From: an uncultured Prevotellaceae bacterium | GTDB lineage: Bacteria > Bacteroidota > Bacteroidia > Bacteroidales > Bacteroidaceae | Assembly (NCBI GenBank): GCA_902786665.1 | Contig: CADADN010000005.1 | Coordinates: 28,308-92,307, forward strand | Length of the DNA stretch: 64,000 bases | Direction of reading: 5' to 3' | Shown: piece after piece, positions 1-8,089 of the stretch | Numbering within the stretch: position 1 is the stretch's first letter | How the letters are laid out: each line of letters opens with the position of its first letter | Program-made: the position numbers and the translations under genes | Notes under the pieces: generated by a model | Databases searched by the model: none | What the model was told of the DNA's origin: nothing | Seen by the model: only the letters and a program-made list of their open reading frames with translations

Positions 1-867
1 GTTGACATACTGGATGTCACCAGGCTTGAGATTGGCCCTGTTCAAGGCTTGTCTCATGGCCAGAACAGCCCCTTCTCCTTCCGGCGACGAGGCAGTCTGA
101 TGATAGGCATCGCATGCGTTGCCAAAGCCACTGAGACGGCACAAAGGTTTTACTCCACGCTTTGATGCCGATGCCGCTGTTTCCAACACAAGATAAGCGG
201 CTCCCTCCCCAAGGTTGAGTCCTGCCCTCTCCTTGTCGAAGGGCTTGCATTGATGCGAGTCAAGTATCATAAGCGTGTTGAACCCATTGAGGTGGAACAT
301 GGTAAGGCATTCGGCCCCACCCGCCACCACGATGTCTGCCATTCCGCAACGAAGCATGTTCGCCCCCGTGATGATGGCGTTGGTGGCAGAGGAACATGCC
401 GTGGATACCGTGGAGAGGGAGGCGAAATGTCCGAACGGCTCTGCAATCATTTCCGTGCAGTCAGCACAGTTGTAGGTGGCAATGGCAGCACGCAGGCTGT
501 CGCCATCCTTTTCTCCGGCATGAAGCACTTCACGACGGTCCATGCCGCCAACAGTTGTCGCCGACACGAGGTGTGCCATTTCGATGGTCTTTGCATCCAA
601 ACAAGCATCCTGAAGAGCCTCCCTCAAAGCCAATCGGCCGATGAGGGCGTTTCGTGTCAGGAGGGGGTCGTCTTCCGGCCCCAGCATGACTTTCATCTCT
701 TCATTGCTCAGGCGAATTTCACCCACCGGCAAATCACGATGGCACGATGGAAGGAACTGCATCTCACGAATCCCCGTGATACCGGAGCGGAGGGAGCGTA
801 ACGTTTCCTCCTTCCCCACCCCGATGGCCGACACCACACCTGCGCCTGTGACAAATATTGGTTCCAC
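1..867 (-). CDS. beta-ketoacyl-ACP synthase, partial (3' end beyond left edge)
   Basis: The frame is open from a GTG at 867 (preceded in frame by a TAA at 874-876) to the window edge, giving about 289 residues. The start reads MEPIFVTGAGVVSAIG, a typical ketosynthase N-terminus. The nucleophile motif STACSSATNAI puts the active-site Cys near residue 158, followed by a VVAGGAE strand and a GLNLGEGAA segment. The sequence stops at DIQYVN, just before the expected AHGT histidine motif, so the two catalytic His residues lie outside the window. As the last visible gene of the operon, 17 bases after an acyl carrier protein, it should condense acyl-ACP with malonyl-ACP in polyene chain building. Family is certain; its exact place in the pathway is inferred. 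Confidence 0.93.
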   Translation of the reverse strand, partial: MEPIFVTGAGVVSAIGVGKEETLRSLRSGITGIREMQFLPSCHRDLPVGEIRLSNEEMKVMLGPEDDPLLTRNALIGRLALREALQDACLDAKTIEMAHLVSATTVGGMDRREVLHAGEKDGDSLRAAIATYNCADCTEMIAEPFGHFASLSTVSTACSSATNAIITGANMLRCGMADIVVAGGAECLTMFHLNGFNTLMILDSHQCKPFDKERAGLNLGEGAAYLVLETAASASKRGVKPLCRLSGFGNACDAYHQTASSPEGEGAVLAMRQALNRANLKPGDIQYVN

Positions 868-884
868 CTTACGTTAATAAAATA

Positions 885-1142
885 TTATTTTGTTCTATTC
901 TCAGCGATAAACTGCGCCATCACCTTCACCGACTTCAGAACTTCTTTGCTTTTGGTGGGGTCTTTCAACTTTATTCCATAGTTCTTTTCAATCAGTACGA
1001 TCAATTCAAGTGCATCTATGGAATCCAGACCCAGTCCGCTACCAAACAAAGGAGCATCTTCATCAATGTCTTCGGGCTTCACATCCTCAAGGTTGAGAGC
1101 CTCGATAATTTCTTTTTTCAACTCTAAGATTAATTCTTCCAT
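885..1142 (-). CDS. acyl carrier protein
   Basis: This 85-residue acidic protein has the carrier-protein signature GLDSIDALEL, with Ser41 as the likely 4'-phosphopantetheine site. Its length and helical pattern are normal for a type II acyl carrier protein. It lies between a ketosynthase fusion gene and the partial ketosynthase and should carry the growing chain for them. It is not closely similar to the other carrier protein at 4177-4419, so the operon probably uses two carriers for different steps, as aryl polyene clusters do; that division is inferred. Confidence 0.95.
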   Translation of the reverse strand: MEELILELKKEIIEALNLEDVKPEDIDEDAPLFGSGLGLDSIDALELIVLIEKNYGIKLKDPTKSKEVLKSVKVMAQFIAENRTK

Positions 1143-1265
1143 TTTTTATATTGAGTTATAAAGGAGTTTTTTGGGGAGTATTTTAGGAGTATTTTAGGAG
1201 TTAAAGAGGAGTTAAAGGGGAGTTAAAGGGGAGTTAAAGAGGAGTTAAAGGGACATATGTCTACT
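1143..1265. repeat. tandem GGAGTTAAAG-type repeat in operon gap
   Basis: The gap between the two operon genes is made of imperfect 11-12 base units of the form GGAGTTAAAG(A/G), closed by GGACATATGT at about 1251-1260. The same units and closing motif occur at 3065-3175, 4465-4580, 6755-6780, 28104-28390 and 35740-35795. No open reading frame or terminator is visible in it. Confidence 0.85.
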
Positions 1266-1290
1266 TGTTTCGGGAGCTTTGTCTCGGGAG

Positions 1291-3057
1291 TTATGTCTGC
1301 TTGTCTCGGGAGTCATGGGGACAAATCCTTGGTTTACGAACAGCCAAAAAGATATCAGCTTCGAAATGGTTTTCGTCATCATAGTCAATCCATCCTCCTA
1401 AGACGCTTTGCATTTTGGCATCATTGGCGGAGGCAGATACAATCTGCCACAATAGTTCGTCGTTTCTCTCTTTGACGATGAAAAACGACGTTTCCCCATG
1501 ATAATGGTTGCGTATGGCGATTTCTCCCGTGACGATGTTTGGCAACGTATAAAGGAAAGCAGAAGGACTTGGGAAGAAATCATCCTCTTTCGTTATTGAT
1601 GCCAAGAATTTCCTGTCTGCGCCAATCGATGAAGAGTGATTCATCAATATGACAGCTCTATTGTCTCGAGGGACAAAACGCTCTTCCTCCTGCATCAGCA
1701 GCAATTCTGAAGCCACCATCCCCAATTGGCACAACCCGTCCATTTTGTAGAATTTGGGGTAGTCGCCAACATATTGCTTATACAACCAGACCAATAGTTG
1801 TGGTCCTGTCTCTTGTACATAAATATCATTTCCATCGACCATTACGGAAGAAGGTGAAATCCTCACATGGTGCACCTTTTCAAACTGGCCATGACAGACA
1901 AGCGTCGCGTCAGCTACATCATCAAGCCCCGTCCTGTCCACGAACAAGGCTGCATTGCAACCACCAAAGCCGGATATCATCTTTATGAAACCGGTCTTGC
2001 TCGTCTCGGTGTTCTGGGTGGGAACCATAATTTTCCCCGACACGCCACGTTCCGAGAAACCCCTAGTGGCCAAGATGGTGTTGTCGTCGAGAGCCGCCAT
2101 GGTGATGATGGTCTCCAGGATGCCAGCTGCTCCAAGCGTATGGCCGAAATATCCCTTCAATGCATTTACGGGCACACTATTCAAGCCCACGCGCTCCATG
2201 GCCACCGACTCCATCTGGTCGTTGAACATGGTAGCCGTGCCATGTGCATTCACCAAAGCGAGATGTTCCATCGGCACCTCATGGAGGACTGCTTCCAACG
2301 CCAGTTTTGCCCCCTCTCCGTTTTTTGATGGGGAACTGACATGAAAGGCATCATTCCTTATTGCTCCTTGCACCATATGCCATGCATCCTTTGAGGAAAC
2401 TGTTTCCCGGGCGACATCCTTGTCCCTTTGCAAAACCAATGTAGCGGCAGCCTCACCCAGATTGAGTCCCAAGCGTTCGATGTCGAAAGGCCGACACTCA
2501 TCTTCAGCCAACGCCTTTAGTGAGAGGAATCCTGACACAGTGAATTTGCTCAACACATCTGCTCCGCATACAACGGCCTGGCTATAAACCTTTGCCTCAA
2601 GCAACCGCATGGCCAGGATGATGGCCGAGACACCCGAGATGCAAGCATTGCATACGACGATGGAGGGTGTTGAGACTCCCAACCTTTTGGCTATCCGTTC
2701 TGCAGCCTCAGCAGGATATATGGCCGCATATCCTTCAGCATCATCGGTTAACTGTTCTATGTTTGCCTTCGTGGTGCTGAGGATGAATACCGTCTGACTA
2801 CTGCCGACATCGATTCCCGCATCCTTCACTGCTCTGCTGGCAGAAAGAAATGCCAACGACTCAAAACGCGTCAAGCCATCTATGAAATGAGCCTTTTCTT
2901 GTTCTTGGGTGAAGAATGAAGCAGTGTAGGAATCGGGAACACCCCATTTCCCCGTATATTTGTTCAAGGCTGAGCGTCCCTCCTTCACCGCTTGGTAGTT
3001 TTCATCAGTTGTCTCTCCAAGAGGGGAGATGATATTGTCAGCCAACCGATAAATCAT
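1291..3057 (-). CDS. ketosynthase fused to a C-terminal ketoacyl-synt_2-like domain
   Basis: A 588-residue protein. Residues 1-380 form a complete ketosynthase with Cys139 (CNACISG), His272 (NAHGTAT) and His306 (KGYFGHTLGAAG), so it should be a working decarboxylative condensing enzyme. Residues about 390-588 form a second domain containing FYKMDGLCQLG, SPSAFLYTLPN and a G-E-I-A-I run. These resemble the small separate ketosynthase-like proteins (ketoacyl-synt_2) of aryl polyene and flexirubin clusters. This domain shows no nucleophilic Cys at the usual place, so it may be a structural or chain-length partner fused to its enzyme. The first domain is certain; the second is recognised by pattern only. 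Repeat-filled gaps flank both ends. Confidence 0.88.
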   Translation of the reverse strand: MIYRLADNIISPLGETTDENYQAVKEGRSALNKYTGKWGVPDSYTASFFTQEQEKAHFIDGLTRFESLAFLSASRAVKDAGIDVGSSQTVFILSTTKANIEQLTDDAEGYAAIYPAEAAERIAKRLGVSTPSIVVCNACISGVSAIILAMRLLEAKVYSQAVVCGADVLSKFTVSGFLSLKALAEDECRPFDIERLGLNLGEAAATLVLQRDKDVARETVSSKDAWHMVQGAIRNDAFHVSSPSKNGEGAKLALEAVLHEVPMEHLALVNAHGTATMFNDQMESVAMERVGLNSVPVNALKGYFGHTLGAAGILETIITMAALDDNTILATRGFSERGVSGKIMVPTQNTETSKTGFIKMISGFGGCNAALFVDRTGLDDVADATLVCHGQFEKVHHVRISPSSVMVDGNDIYVQETGPQLLVWLYKQYVGDYPKFYKMDGLCQLGMVASELLLMQEEERFVPRDNRAVILMNHSSSIGADRKFLASITKEDDFFPSPSAFLYTLPNIVTGEIAIRNHYHGETSFFIVKERNDELLWQIVSASANDAKMQSVLGGWIDYDDENHFEADIFLAVRKPRICPHDSRDKQT

Positions 3058-3064
3058 CCGATGT

Positions 3065-3280
3065 TACTTTTTTAGGAGTTAAAGAGGAGTTTTCTTTAGG
3101 AGTTAAAGAGGAGTTTTTTAGGAGTTAAAGAGGAGTTAAAGAGGAGTTAAAAAGGAGTTAAAGGGACATATGTTCACTTATACAACCTTGATGAAACTAT
3201 ACACACTTCATTAAAACCTACTTGCATTTCTTAAAACCGGCTTGCATTTCTTAAAACCGGCTTAAACTTCTTTTTTCCTA
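3065..3280. repeat. GGAGTTAAAG repeat array plus 20-base tandem repeat
   Basis: The first part (3065-3175) holds about eight GGAGTTAAAG-type units ending in GGGACATATGTTCACTT. The second part (about 3220-3262) holds two full copies and partial flanks of a 20-base unit, CTTGCATTTCTTAAAACCGG. From the GGACATATGTTCACTT cap onward this linker is homologous to 4560-4620. No gene is visible. Confidence 0.85.
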
Positions 3281-3284
3281 CTGG

Positions 3285-3710
3285 TTATGTTGAAGATTGA
3301 CCCCAACGTTTCTTCCACTCCTCATAAAATTCAGGGGTGCTCCACACCAACTGATAATCGCCATCCATGAACACCTGTACGGAGCGCCCGGTTGTCATCA
3401 GACTGTTGTCTTCAGGATTGCGTATTTCATACTCGAATACGATTTTTGCCGCTTCCGTGGCCTTGTATACGATGGTGATTTCCGGACACATTCCATATCT
3501 GAGAGGTTGTTTGTATTGGATGGAAAAATCAACCAATGGAGCGTAAAAACCATTTTCTGCTATCAGGTCATAACCCAACTGGAATTCACTCCCAAAGGCC
3601 TCCCTGGCATCCTCGAAATATTTTGCGTATGCGCCGTGCCATACAATTCTCATGGCATCTACCTCACTGAAACGTATCTTCAGACGAATTGTCTTTTTCA
3701 GGACTCTCAT
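3285..3710 (-). CDS. 4-hydroxybenzoyl-CoA thioesterase-like hot-dog protein
   Basis: About 141 residues, the usual length of a single hot-dog thioesterase. The motif SEVDAMRIVWHGAYAKYFEDARE contains the Asp and the helix start of the 4HBT family (D-x-M/D-x-x-x-x-x-H/N-x-x-Y). I chose ATG 3710; an in-frame TTG at 3716 is also possible. It begins 18-24 bases after the dehydratase gene stops. Family knowledge suggests it hydrolyses an acyl-ACP or acyl-CoA thioester, either releasing the product or editing; which one is not visible in the sequence. Confidence 0.88.
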   Translation of the reverse strand: MRVLKKTIRLKIRFSEVDAMRIVWHGAYAKYFEDAREAFGSEFQLGYDLIAENGFYAPLVDFSIQYKQPLRYGMCPEITIVYKATEAAKIVFEYEIRNPEDNSLMTTGRSVQVFMDGDYQLVWSTPEFYEEWKKRWGQSST

Positions 3711-3733
3711 CAGCAATGGGCGGCGAAATGACT

Positions 3734-4180
3734 TTATTCTTGCAATTCGATGTCGGTAAGAGCTATTTTCATCCGTGAGGAGGCGATGGTTTCACCATCA
3801 ATCTCCAAATGAACATACGCCAATGTCAGATGAAAAAACTCTTCCACAATTTGGATATGCGTTTGGATGAGTTCGTGGCATTTGGGCAATCGCTGTATCA
3901 CGCAATCGCGTACATCCCCAATATAACCAATCTTGATGGGTTCGCCTTTCATCATGTTCACATACCCCATCCTTGCCGCACACGACTGAGCCATGTTCTC
4001 GATGATGCCTGCAGGTGACAATTGCATATCATCCAATAGGATGTTGTCCTCCCGTACTAAGAATTCCGTAATGGCATTCTTCTTGTCACAATTCAACACC
4101 CTGTCCACCATGACGAATGGAGGACGTTGAGGAATGAGTTTGGTTACAGGTATATCGGGTCCAACCATGTCTTTTGTCAT
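3734..4180 (-). CDS. 3-hydroxyacyl-ACP dehydratase (FabZ/ApeP-like hot-dog)
   Basis: 148 residues with IPQRPPFVMVDRVL near the N-terminus, matching the P-H/P-R-x-P-F segment of FabZ/FabA hot-dog dehydratases, and ENMAQSCAARMGY for the central helix. The usual catalytic His of the HPF motif is replaced by Pro (RPPF), as in several aryl polyene dehydratase-family proteins. Its activity may therefore depend on a partner or another residue. Its ATG overlaps the carrier-protein stop by four bases (ATGA), indicating coupled translation. Likely role: removing water from the 3-hydroxyacyl intermediate during polyene extension. Confidence 0.85.
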   Translation of the reverse strand: MTKDMVGPDIPVTKLIPQRPPFVMVDRVLNCDKKNAITEFLVREDNILLDDMQLSPAGIIENMAQSCAARMGYVNMMKGEPIKIGYIGDVRDCVIQRLPKCHELIQTHIQIVEEFFHLTLAYVHLEIDGETIASSRMKIALTDIELQE

Positions 4181-4419
4181 CCAACCTTTGACTCTATATA
4201 GTCATAGAACTGCGACAATGTCTTTACTGTCGTCATTTCCTGAGGGTTGATTTTGAATCCGAAATTCTTCTCCACAATGACCACTATATCGACATAATCC
4301 AAGCTATCGATACCGATATCTTCTTTCAGTCTGGCATCTGGATAGATGTTTTCCTCCTCAATTTCAAGGTCATCCAAAAAGAATGCCTTTACTTTTTCTT
4401 CAATTTCTTGTCTTGTCAT
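4177..4419 (-). CDS. acyl carrier protein (second)
   Basis: 80 residues with EDIGIDSLDYVDIV; Ser39 is the likely phosphopantetheine site. It follows the first methyltransferase gene and overlaps the dehydratase start by four bases. The N-terminal half (MTRQEIEEKV... DDLEIEEENI) matches the damaged carrier-protein remnant at 9930-10097, showing that a methyltransferase plus carrier pair was duplicated. It is likely the carrier loaded with the chain or aryl starter seen by the dehydratase. Confidence 0.95.
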   Translation of the reverse strand: MTRQEIEEKVKAFFLDDLEIEEENIYPDARLKEDIGIDSLDYVDIVVIVEKNFGFKINPQEMTTVKTLSQFYDYIESKVG

Positions 4420-4449
4420 TTTATAATGTATATTTATTCAAGTTTCGCA

Positions 4450-4690
4450 TTTGCCCTACTTTTACGAGTTAAAGGAAAGTGTGTTAGGAGTTAAAAGGAA
4501 GTTAAAGGGAAGTGTGATAGGAGTTAAAGGGAAGTTAAAGGGGAGTTAAAAAGGAGTTAAAGGAACATATATGTTCACTTTTACAACCTTAATGAAGCAA
4601 TACACACCTATTTTAAAAACTTCTTTGCACTTCTTTAAGACTTCTTTGCACTTCTTTAAAACTTCTTTGCACTTCTTTCTTCCTACTTGC
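4450..4690. repeat. GGAGTTAAAG repeats plus 21-base tandem repeat
   Basis: The first part holds degenerate GGAGTTAAAG units and the cap GGAACATATATGTTCACTT. The second part (about 4617-4680) holds three copies of a 21-base unit, ACTTCTTTGCACTTCTTTAAA. The linker is homologous to the one at 3160-3225 through the segment TACAACCTTNATGAA. No gene is visible in this gap. Confidence 0.85.
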
Positions 4691-4704
4691 AAAAGTAGAG
4701 TATA

Positions 4705-5811
4705 TTATTCACTTTTCTTGCAAACAATGATGGAATGCCCCATTCCCAAGTTGTCATGAATGCTCTCTATCTCCATCCCAGCCTTGTTGATGCATTCCCT
4801 CATGTCTTCGGTATTGTACATTTTTGAATTGCCATTGGCTATATCGGTAAAATAGAGACTTGTCATGGTGAGGCAGAAAGCCGAGGTCTCAAAGCGTTGC
4901 CTGTCCCACAGGGTTTCCATGACAAACAAGCGGGTGTTGTCTGTCATCACTTTTTGTGCTCTTGCCAGAATGCTCACGATTTCTTCCTTGCTGAAGCAAT
5001 CGAGGAACTGACTCATCCAAATGACATCCACCCCTTTTTCCGACTTGGGGAATTCCGCAGACTCATTCAGGAAATCAATGCCAAATCCTGTGATGCGGTC
5101 GGCGCCCTTCTTTCCTTTGGCATTGGCCTTCATCATCTCAATCTGCTGTGGCAAATCAAGGACGGTCACCTTCACATCCGAGTTGTAATCCACACATTGG
5201 AGCGCCCATTTCCCTGTGTTGCCACCGACATCATACAATGTTTCCACATGTCGGTCGTCAAAGACCACCTTTAATGCATCTGGAAACGATATGTCGCTAT
5301 AGAAATGGTCGAAAGCCAACCAACTCTTTTTTGCCACTTCAGGCATGGTGGCCAATCCCTCATACAAGGTGGGCCAATCTCCGAAATGCCTCAACCCTTC
5401 TGGTTTTCCTTTTCTCAACGCCTCTTCCAACACGAACATCCCCTGATAATTCACCTCATGGTTGAATTCCAAGTTCACCCTTGTGGCAGCATCTGAGAGA
5501 AGGAACCATCCAGTCTTCGTAATGGAGAACCTGTCGGTTTCGGGGTCGACAATGACCAATCCTATGCTGAGGGAAGCCTCTAACAAGCACTTGACAGCAT
5601 AATCGGACAATTTGGTTTCCTGCACTATTTCCTCGCGTGTGAGACCATTCTTGGAGTTCTGGATAAGTTCCAGGATACCCCACTTGACCATCAAGCGCGA
5701 TGCTTGGAACACTACGGGGCTCCATGCGATGAACTCGGCAAGCCGTTGAGCCTCGATGGCCGACAATTGCTCCTTTGTATATTTCTTTCTTAGCGACTCA
5801 GATAATTCCAT
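4705..5811 (-). CDS. SAM-dependent methyltransferase (copy 1)
   Basis: 368 residues. Residues 1-110 look like the winged-helix dimerisation domain of the O-methyltransferase family (FQASRLMVKWGILELI). The SAM-binding glycine loop YDVGGNTGKWALQ is at about 193-204, with the acidic ribose-binding strand VTVLDLPQQ after it. Aryl polyene and flexirubin clusters carry a methyltransferase that decorates the aryl head group, and this is its likely role. A clear paralog lies at 10121-11221. It starts 44 bases after the acyltransferase gene ends and is followed by a carrier protein. Confidence 0.9.
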   Translation of the reverse strand: MELSESLRKKYTKEQLSAIEAQRLAEFIAWSPVVFQASRLMVKWGILELIQNSKNGLTREEIVQETKLSDYAVKCLLEASLSIGLVIVDPETDRFSITKTGWFLLSDAATRVNLEFNHEVNYQGMFVLEEALRKGKPEGLRHFGDWPTLYEGLATMPEVAKKSWLAFDHFYSDISFPDALKVVFDDRHVETLYDVGGNTGKWALQCVDYNSDVKVTVLDLPQQIEMMKANAKGKKGADRITGFGIDFLNESAEFPKSEKGVDVIWMSQFLDCFSKEEIVSILARAQKVMTDNTRLFVMETLWDRQRFETSAFCLTMTSLYFTDIANGNSKMYNTEDMRECINKAGMEIESIHDNLGMGHSIIVCKKSE

Positions 5812-5855
5812 ACTTCAAAACGTGAGAAATGAACAAACTATTACAAAGTCAATCA

Positions 5856-6737
5856 TTACGCCCAAATGTCAGAATAATTAAACCACTGCAATGGATAATG
5901 CTCCAAAAGGCTGTCAATCTCTGCAGTATAGGCGTCGGCCAATTGCTGCCTCTGCTGTTTCTTGGGTAATGTCTGGTCGTAATGCAGAGGTGTGACATAG
6001 GCTGTGTAAGAACCATCCTTCTCTTTCATCCCACTAACCATCATCACATTCAACCCTCTTGTGACAGCGATGGAGAAAGGTCCACGAGCCAGATTGACCT
6101 TATGGCCATGGATGGTCGACGTTACCAGCTTCCCGCTATCCATGAACCTATCGGCAAAGGCGCTGAGCACCTCGCCGTTGTCGAGAGCCTTGACGATGTC
6201 ATCACTATGCGACTGGCTCGTTCCCACGGGAATCATTTTGATGTTCCCCAAGGCAAAAGATGATTGCCTATAGCCCATCAGCGATTTCTTCTCACCCCCA
6301 TAGACCAGCACGTTGCAAGGTTTTGACAGATGAATGGAGTATCCGACTATCTCATTACAGCCGATATGTGCATTGAGCAAGAGCATAGGTTCTGGTTGAG
6401 ACTCCAACTCTGTATAACGTTCCAGGCCAATATAGTTGATTTGGAATTTATGTCCTGCATACATTGCAAACTTATCAATCACCGTCTGGCCAAACAAACA
6501 GTGATTACGGTATGTAGCCCATAAGGATTTCCACCGACCATAGTTTCTACGTTGACGGAAATAGCGATAGGTAAGTCTTGCTCCCGGGCTAAGCAACAAC
6601 GTGAAGGGAATGACAAAGATGGACATGAAAGAATAAACCAGTTTGATGTTGATGACCTTCAACAAACCGATCAGAGCCCTGTGCATCCATTCATTGCCAT
6701 AAGTAGTGCCTTCATTTCTATGCTGCCCCGAATCCAT
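5856..6737 (-). CDS. LpxL/HtrB-like acyltransferase (copy 1)
   Basis: 293 residues with a membrane-associated segment at about 28-50 (LVYSFMSIFVIPFTLLLSPG) and the catalytic H-x4-E motif in NAHIGCNEIVGY. Family members move an acyl chain from ACP onto a lipid at the inner membrane; here the acceptor or donor is probably the polyene or a glycerol/lipid partner. A paralog lies at 9009-9920. It follows the ketosynthase gene after a 125-base gap that holds a short GGAGTTAAAG remnant. Confidence 0.9.
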   Translation of the reverse strand: MDSGQHRNEGTTYGNEWMHRALIGLLKVINIKLVYSFMSIFVIPFTLLLSPGARLTYRYFRQRRNYGRWKSLWATYRNHCLFGQTVIDKFAMYAGHKFQINYIGLERYTELESQPEPMLLLNAHIGCNEIVGYSIHLSKPCNVLVYGGEKKSLMGYRQSSFALGNIKMIPVGTSQSHSDDIVKALDNGEVLSAFADRFMDSGKLVTSTIHGHKVNLARGPFSIAVTRGLNVMMVSGMKEKDGSYTAYVTPLHYDQTLPKKQQRQQLADAYTAEIDSLLEHYPLQWFNYSDIWA

Positions 6738-6744
6738 TTTTTAT

Positions 6745-6785
6745 TTTCAGAAGCTAAAGGGGAGTTAAAGGGACATTTGTTCACA
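6745..6785. repeat. short GGAGTTAAAG repeat remnant
   Basis: Two units (AGCTAAAGGGGAGTTAAAGG) followed by the cap GACATTTGTTCACATT. This is the smallest member of the repeat family seen in the window. Confidence 0.7.
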
Positions 6786-6862
6786 TTGTGTCTTTTTTAG
6801 ACATAGAAAACAATCCTTACCTCTTTAAAAACGAACTCCATTAGACCCTGTTTATTCCTTAT

Positions 6863-8089
6863 CTAAAAGTTGGGGTTCTTTATTATCAGCGCAGAATTGG
6901 TTCCTCCAAAGCCAAAGGAATTGCTAAGAACCACGTTTATTTCCTTCTCTACGGTTTCTGCTGTAAGATTGAGGAACCTTGAATGCTCGTCAGGATTAAC
7001 GAAATTGATGTTTGGAGCGACAAATCCTTTCTGCATCATGATGATGGAATAAACGATTTCGCTTGCTCCCGCCATCCAACATTCGTGTCCCGTCATCGAC
7101 TTCGTACTGCTGACCAACGCCCTCTTCCCTTTGAAAATGCGATTCAATGCCATGGCCTCATACATGTCTCCTTGCTGGGTGGAAGTGGCATGGGCATTGA
7201 TATAATCAATGTCGTCGGCAGTGACGCCGGCATCTTTCATCGCCCTTGTCACAGCGATGAAACTACCCTCGTCGCTGGGTTGGCTGATGCCTCCACCATT
7301 GCTTGAGAAACCATATCCACACACTTCTGCAAGAATGTTCGCCCCACGCTTTACGGCATGGTCATAGTCTTCAAGGACGAGTGCCGCCGCCCCACCGCTT
7401 GGCACCAATCCATCGCGGTCGCGGTCGAAGGGGCGTGAGGCCTTGGTAGGTTCATCCATATGGACAGAGAAAGCATTGAGCGCATCGAACGTGGACATGG
7501 CATATTTGTTCACCTCCTGGGCACCTCCGCAGAGGACGACATCCTGCAATCCCTGTTTGATGAGAAGGTAGGCCAAGCCTATGGAGTGAGAGCCGCTGGC
7601 GCATGCAGAACTGACAGAGAAGTTGACTCCCCGCAAATGAAAGATGGTGTTCATATTCATATTGACGGTGGAGTTCATACCTTGGAAAATCAATCCGGAA
7701 CCAATCAAGGCTGTATCATGTTTCTCATCCATGAGATATGCAGACTCAACCACCGCTTTTGCAGATGAATCATTGCCGAAGATGACCCCGACCTCGTTGG
7801 TGTTCAAATAATCATCATCAATTTTTGACATTTGGAAAGCATCCCTGCTGGCCATAAAGGCATACTCCGCCTCTTCAGACATCCCTGTCCGGGTACGTCT
7901 ATCCAAGACCCCTTTCAACTGTGGGCGCTTTACAATACCTGTCAGTCCCGACCTAAATCCATAATCCAAACGGTCCTGGTCCAGTCCGATTCCCGACCTG
8001 CCCGTGTAAAGGGACTCTGTCACTTCCTCTATGCTCGTCCCGATGCACGACCATATCCCCATTCCCGTTATGACGACTCTTCTATTCAT
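6863..8089 (-). CDS. FabF-like beta-ketoacyl-ACP synthase
   Basis: 408 residues, standard FabF length, with the full Cys-His-His triad: Cys163 (SSACASGSHSIG), His300 (YINAHATSTQQGD) and His335 (KSMTGHECWMAGASE). It begins with the usual MNRRVVITGMG. Its start overlaps the stop of the upstream exported FGE-like gene by four bases (ATGA), so the two are translationally coupled. It should carry out Claisen condensation with malonyl-ACP for the polyene chain, probably with the non-catalytic partner domain encoded at 1291-3057 or a partner outside the window. Confidence 0.95.
   Translation of the reverse strand: MNRRVVITGMGIWSCIGTSIEEVTESLYTGRSGIGLDQDRLDYGFRSGLTGIVKRPQLKGVLDRRTRTGMSEEAEYAFMASRDAFQMSKIDDDYLNTNEVGVIFGNDSSAKAVVESAYLMDEKHDTALIGSGLIFQGMNSTVNMNMNTIFHLRGVNFSVSSACASGSHSIGLAYLLIKQGLQDVVLCGGAQEVNKYAMSTFDALNAFSVHMDEPTKASRPFDRDRDGLVPSGGAAALVLEDYDHAVKRGANILAEVCGYGFSSNGGGISQPSDEGSFIAVTRAMKDAGVTADDIDYINAHATSTQQGDMYEAMALNRIFKGKRALVSSTKSMTGHECWMAGASEIVYSIIMMQKGFVAPNINFVNPDEHSRFLNLTAETVEKEINVVLSNSFGFGGTNSALIIKNPNF

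Noticed and set aside
1150-1260. GGAG-rich runs as ribosome binding sites
   Set aside because: They lie on the strand opposite to the genes of this operon and far from starts; Bacteroidota rarely use Shine-Dalgarno pairing.
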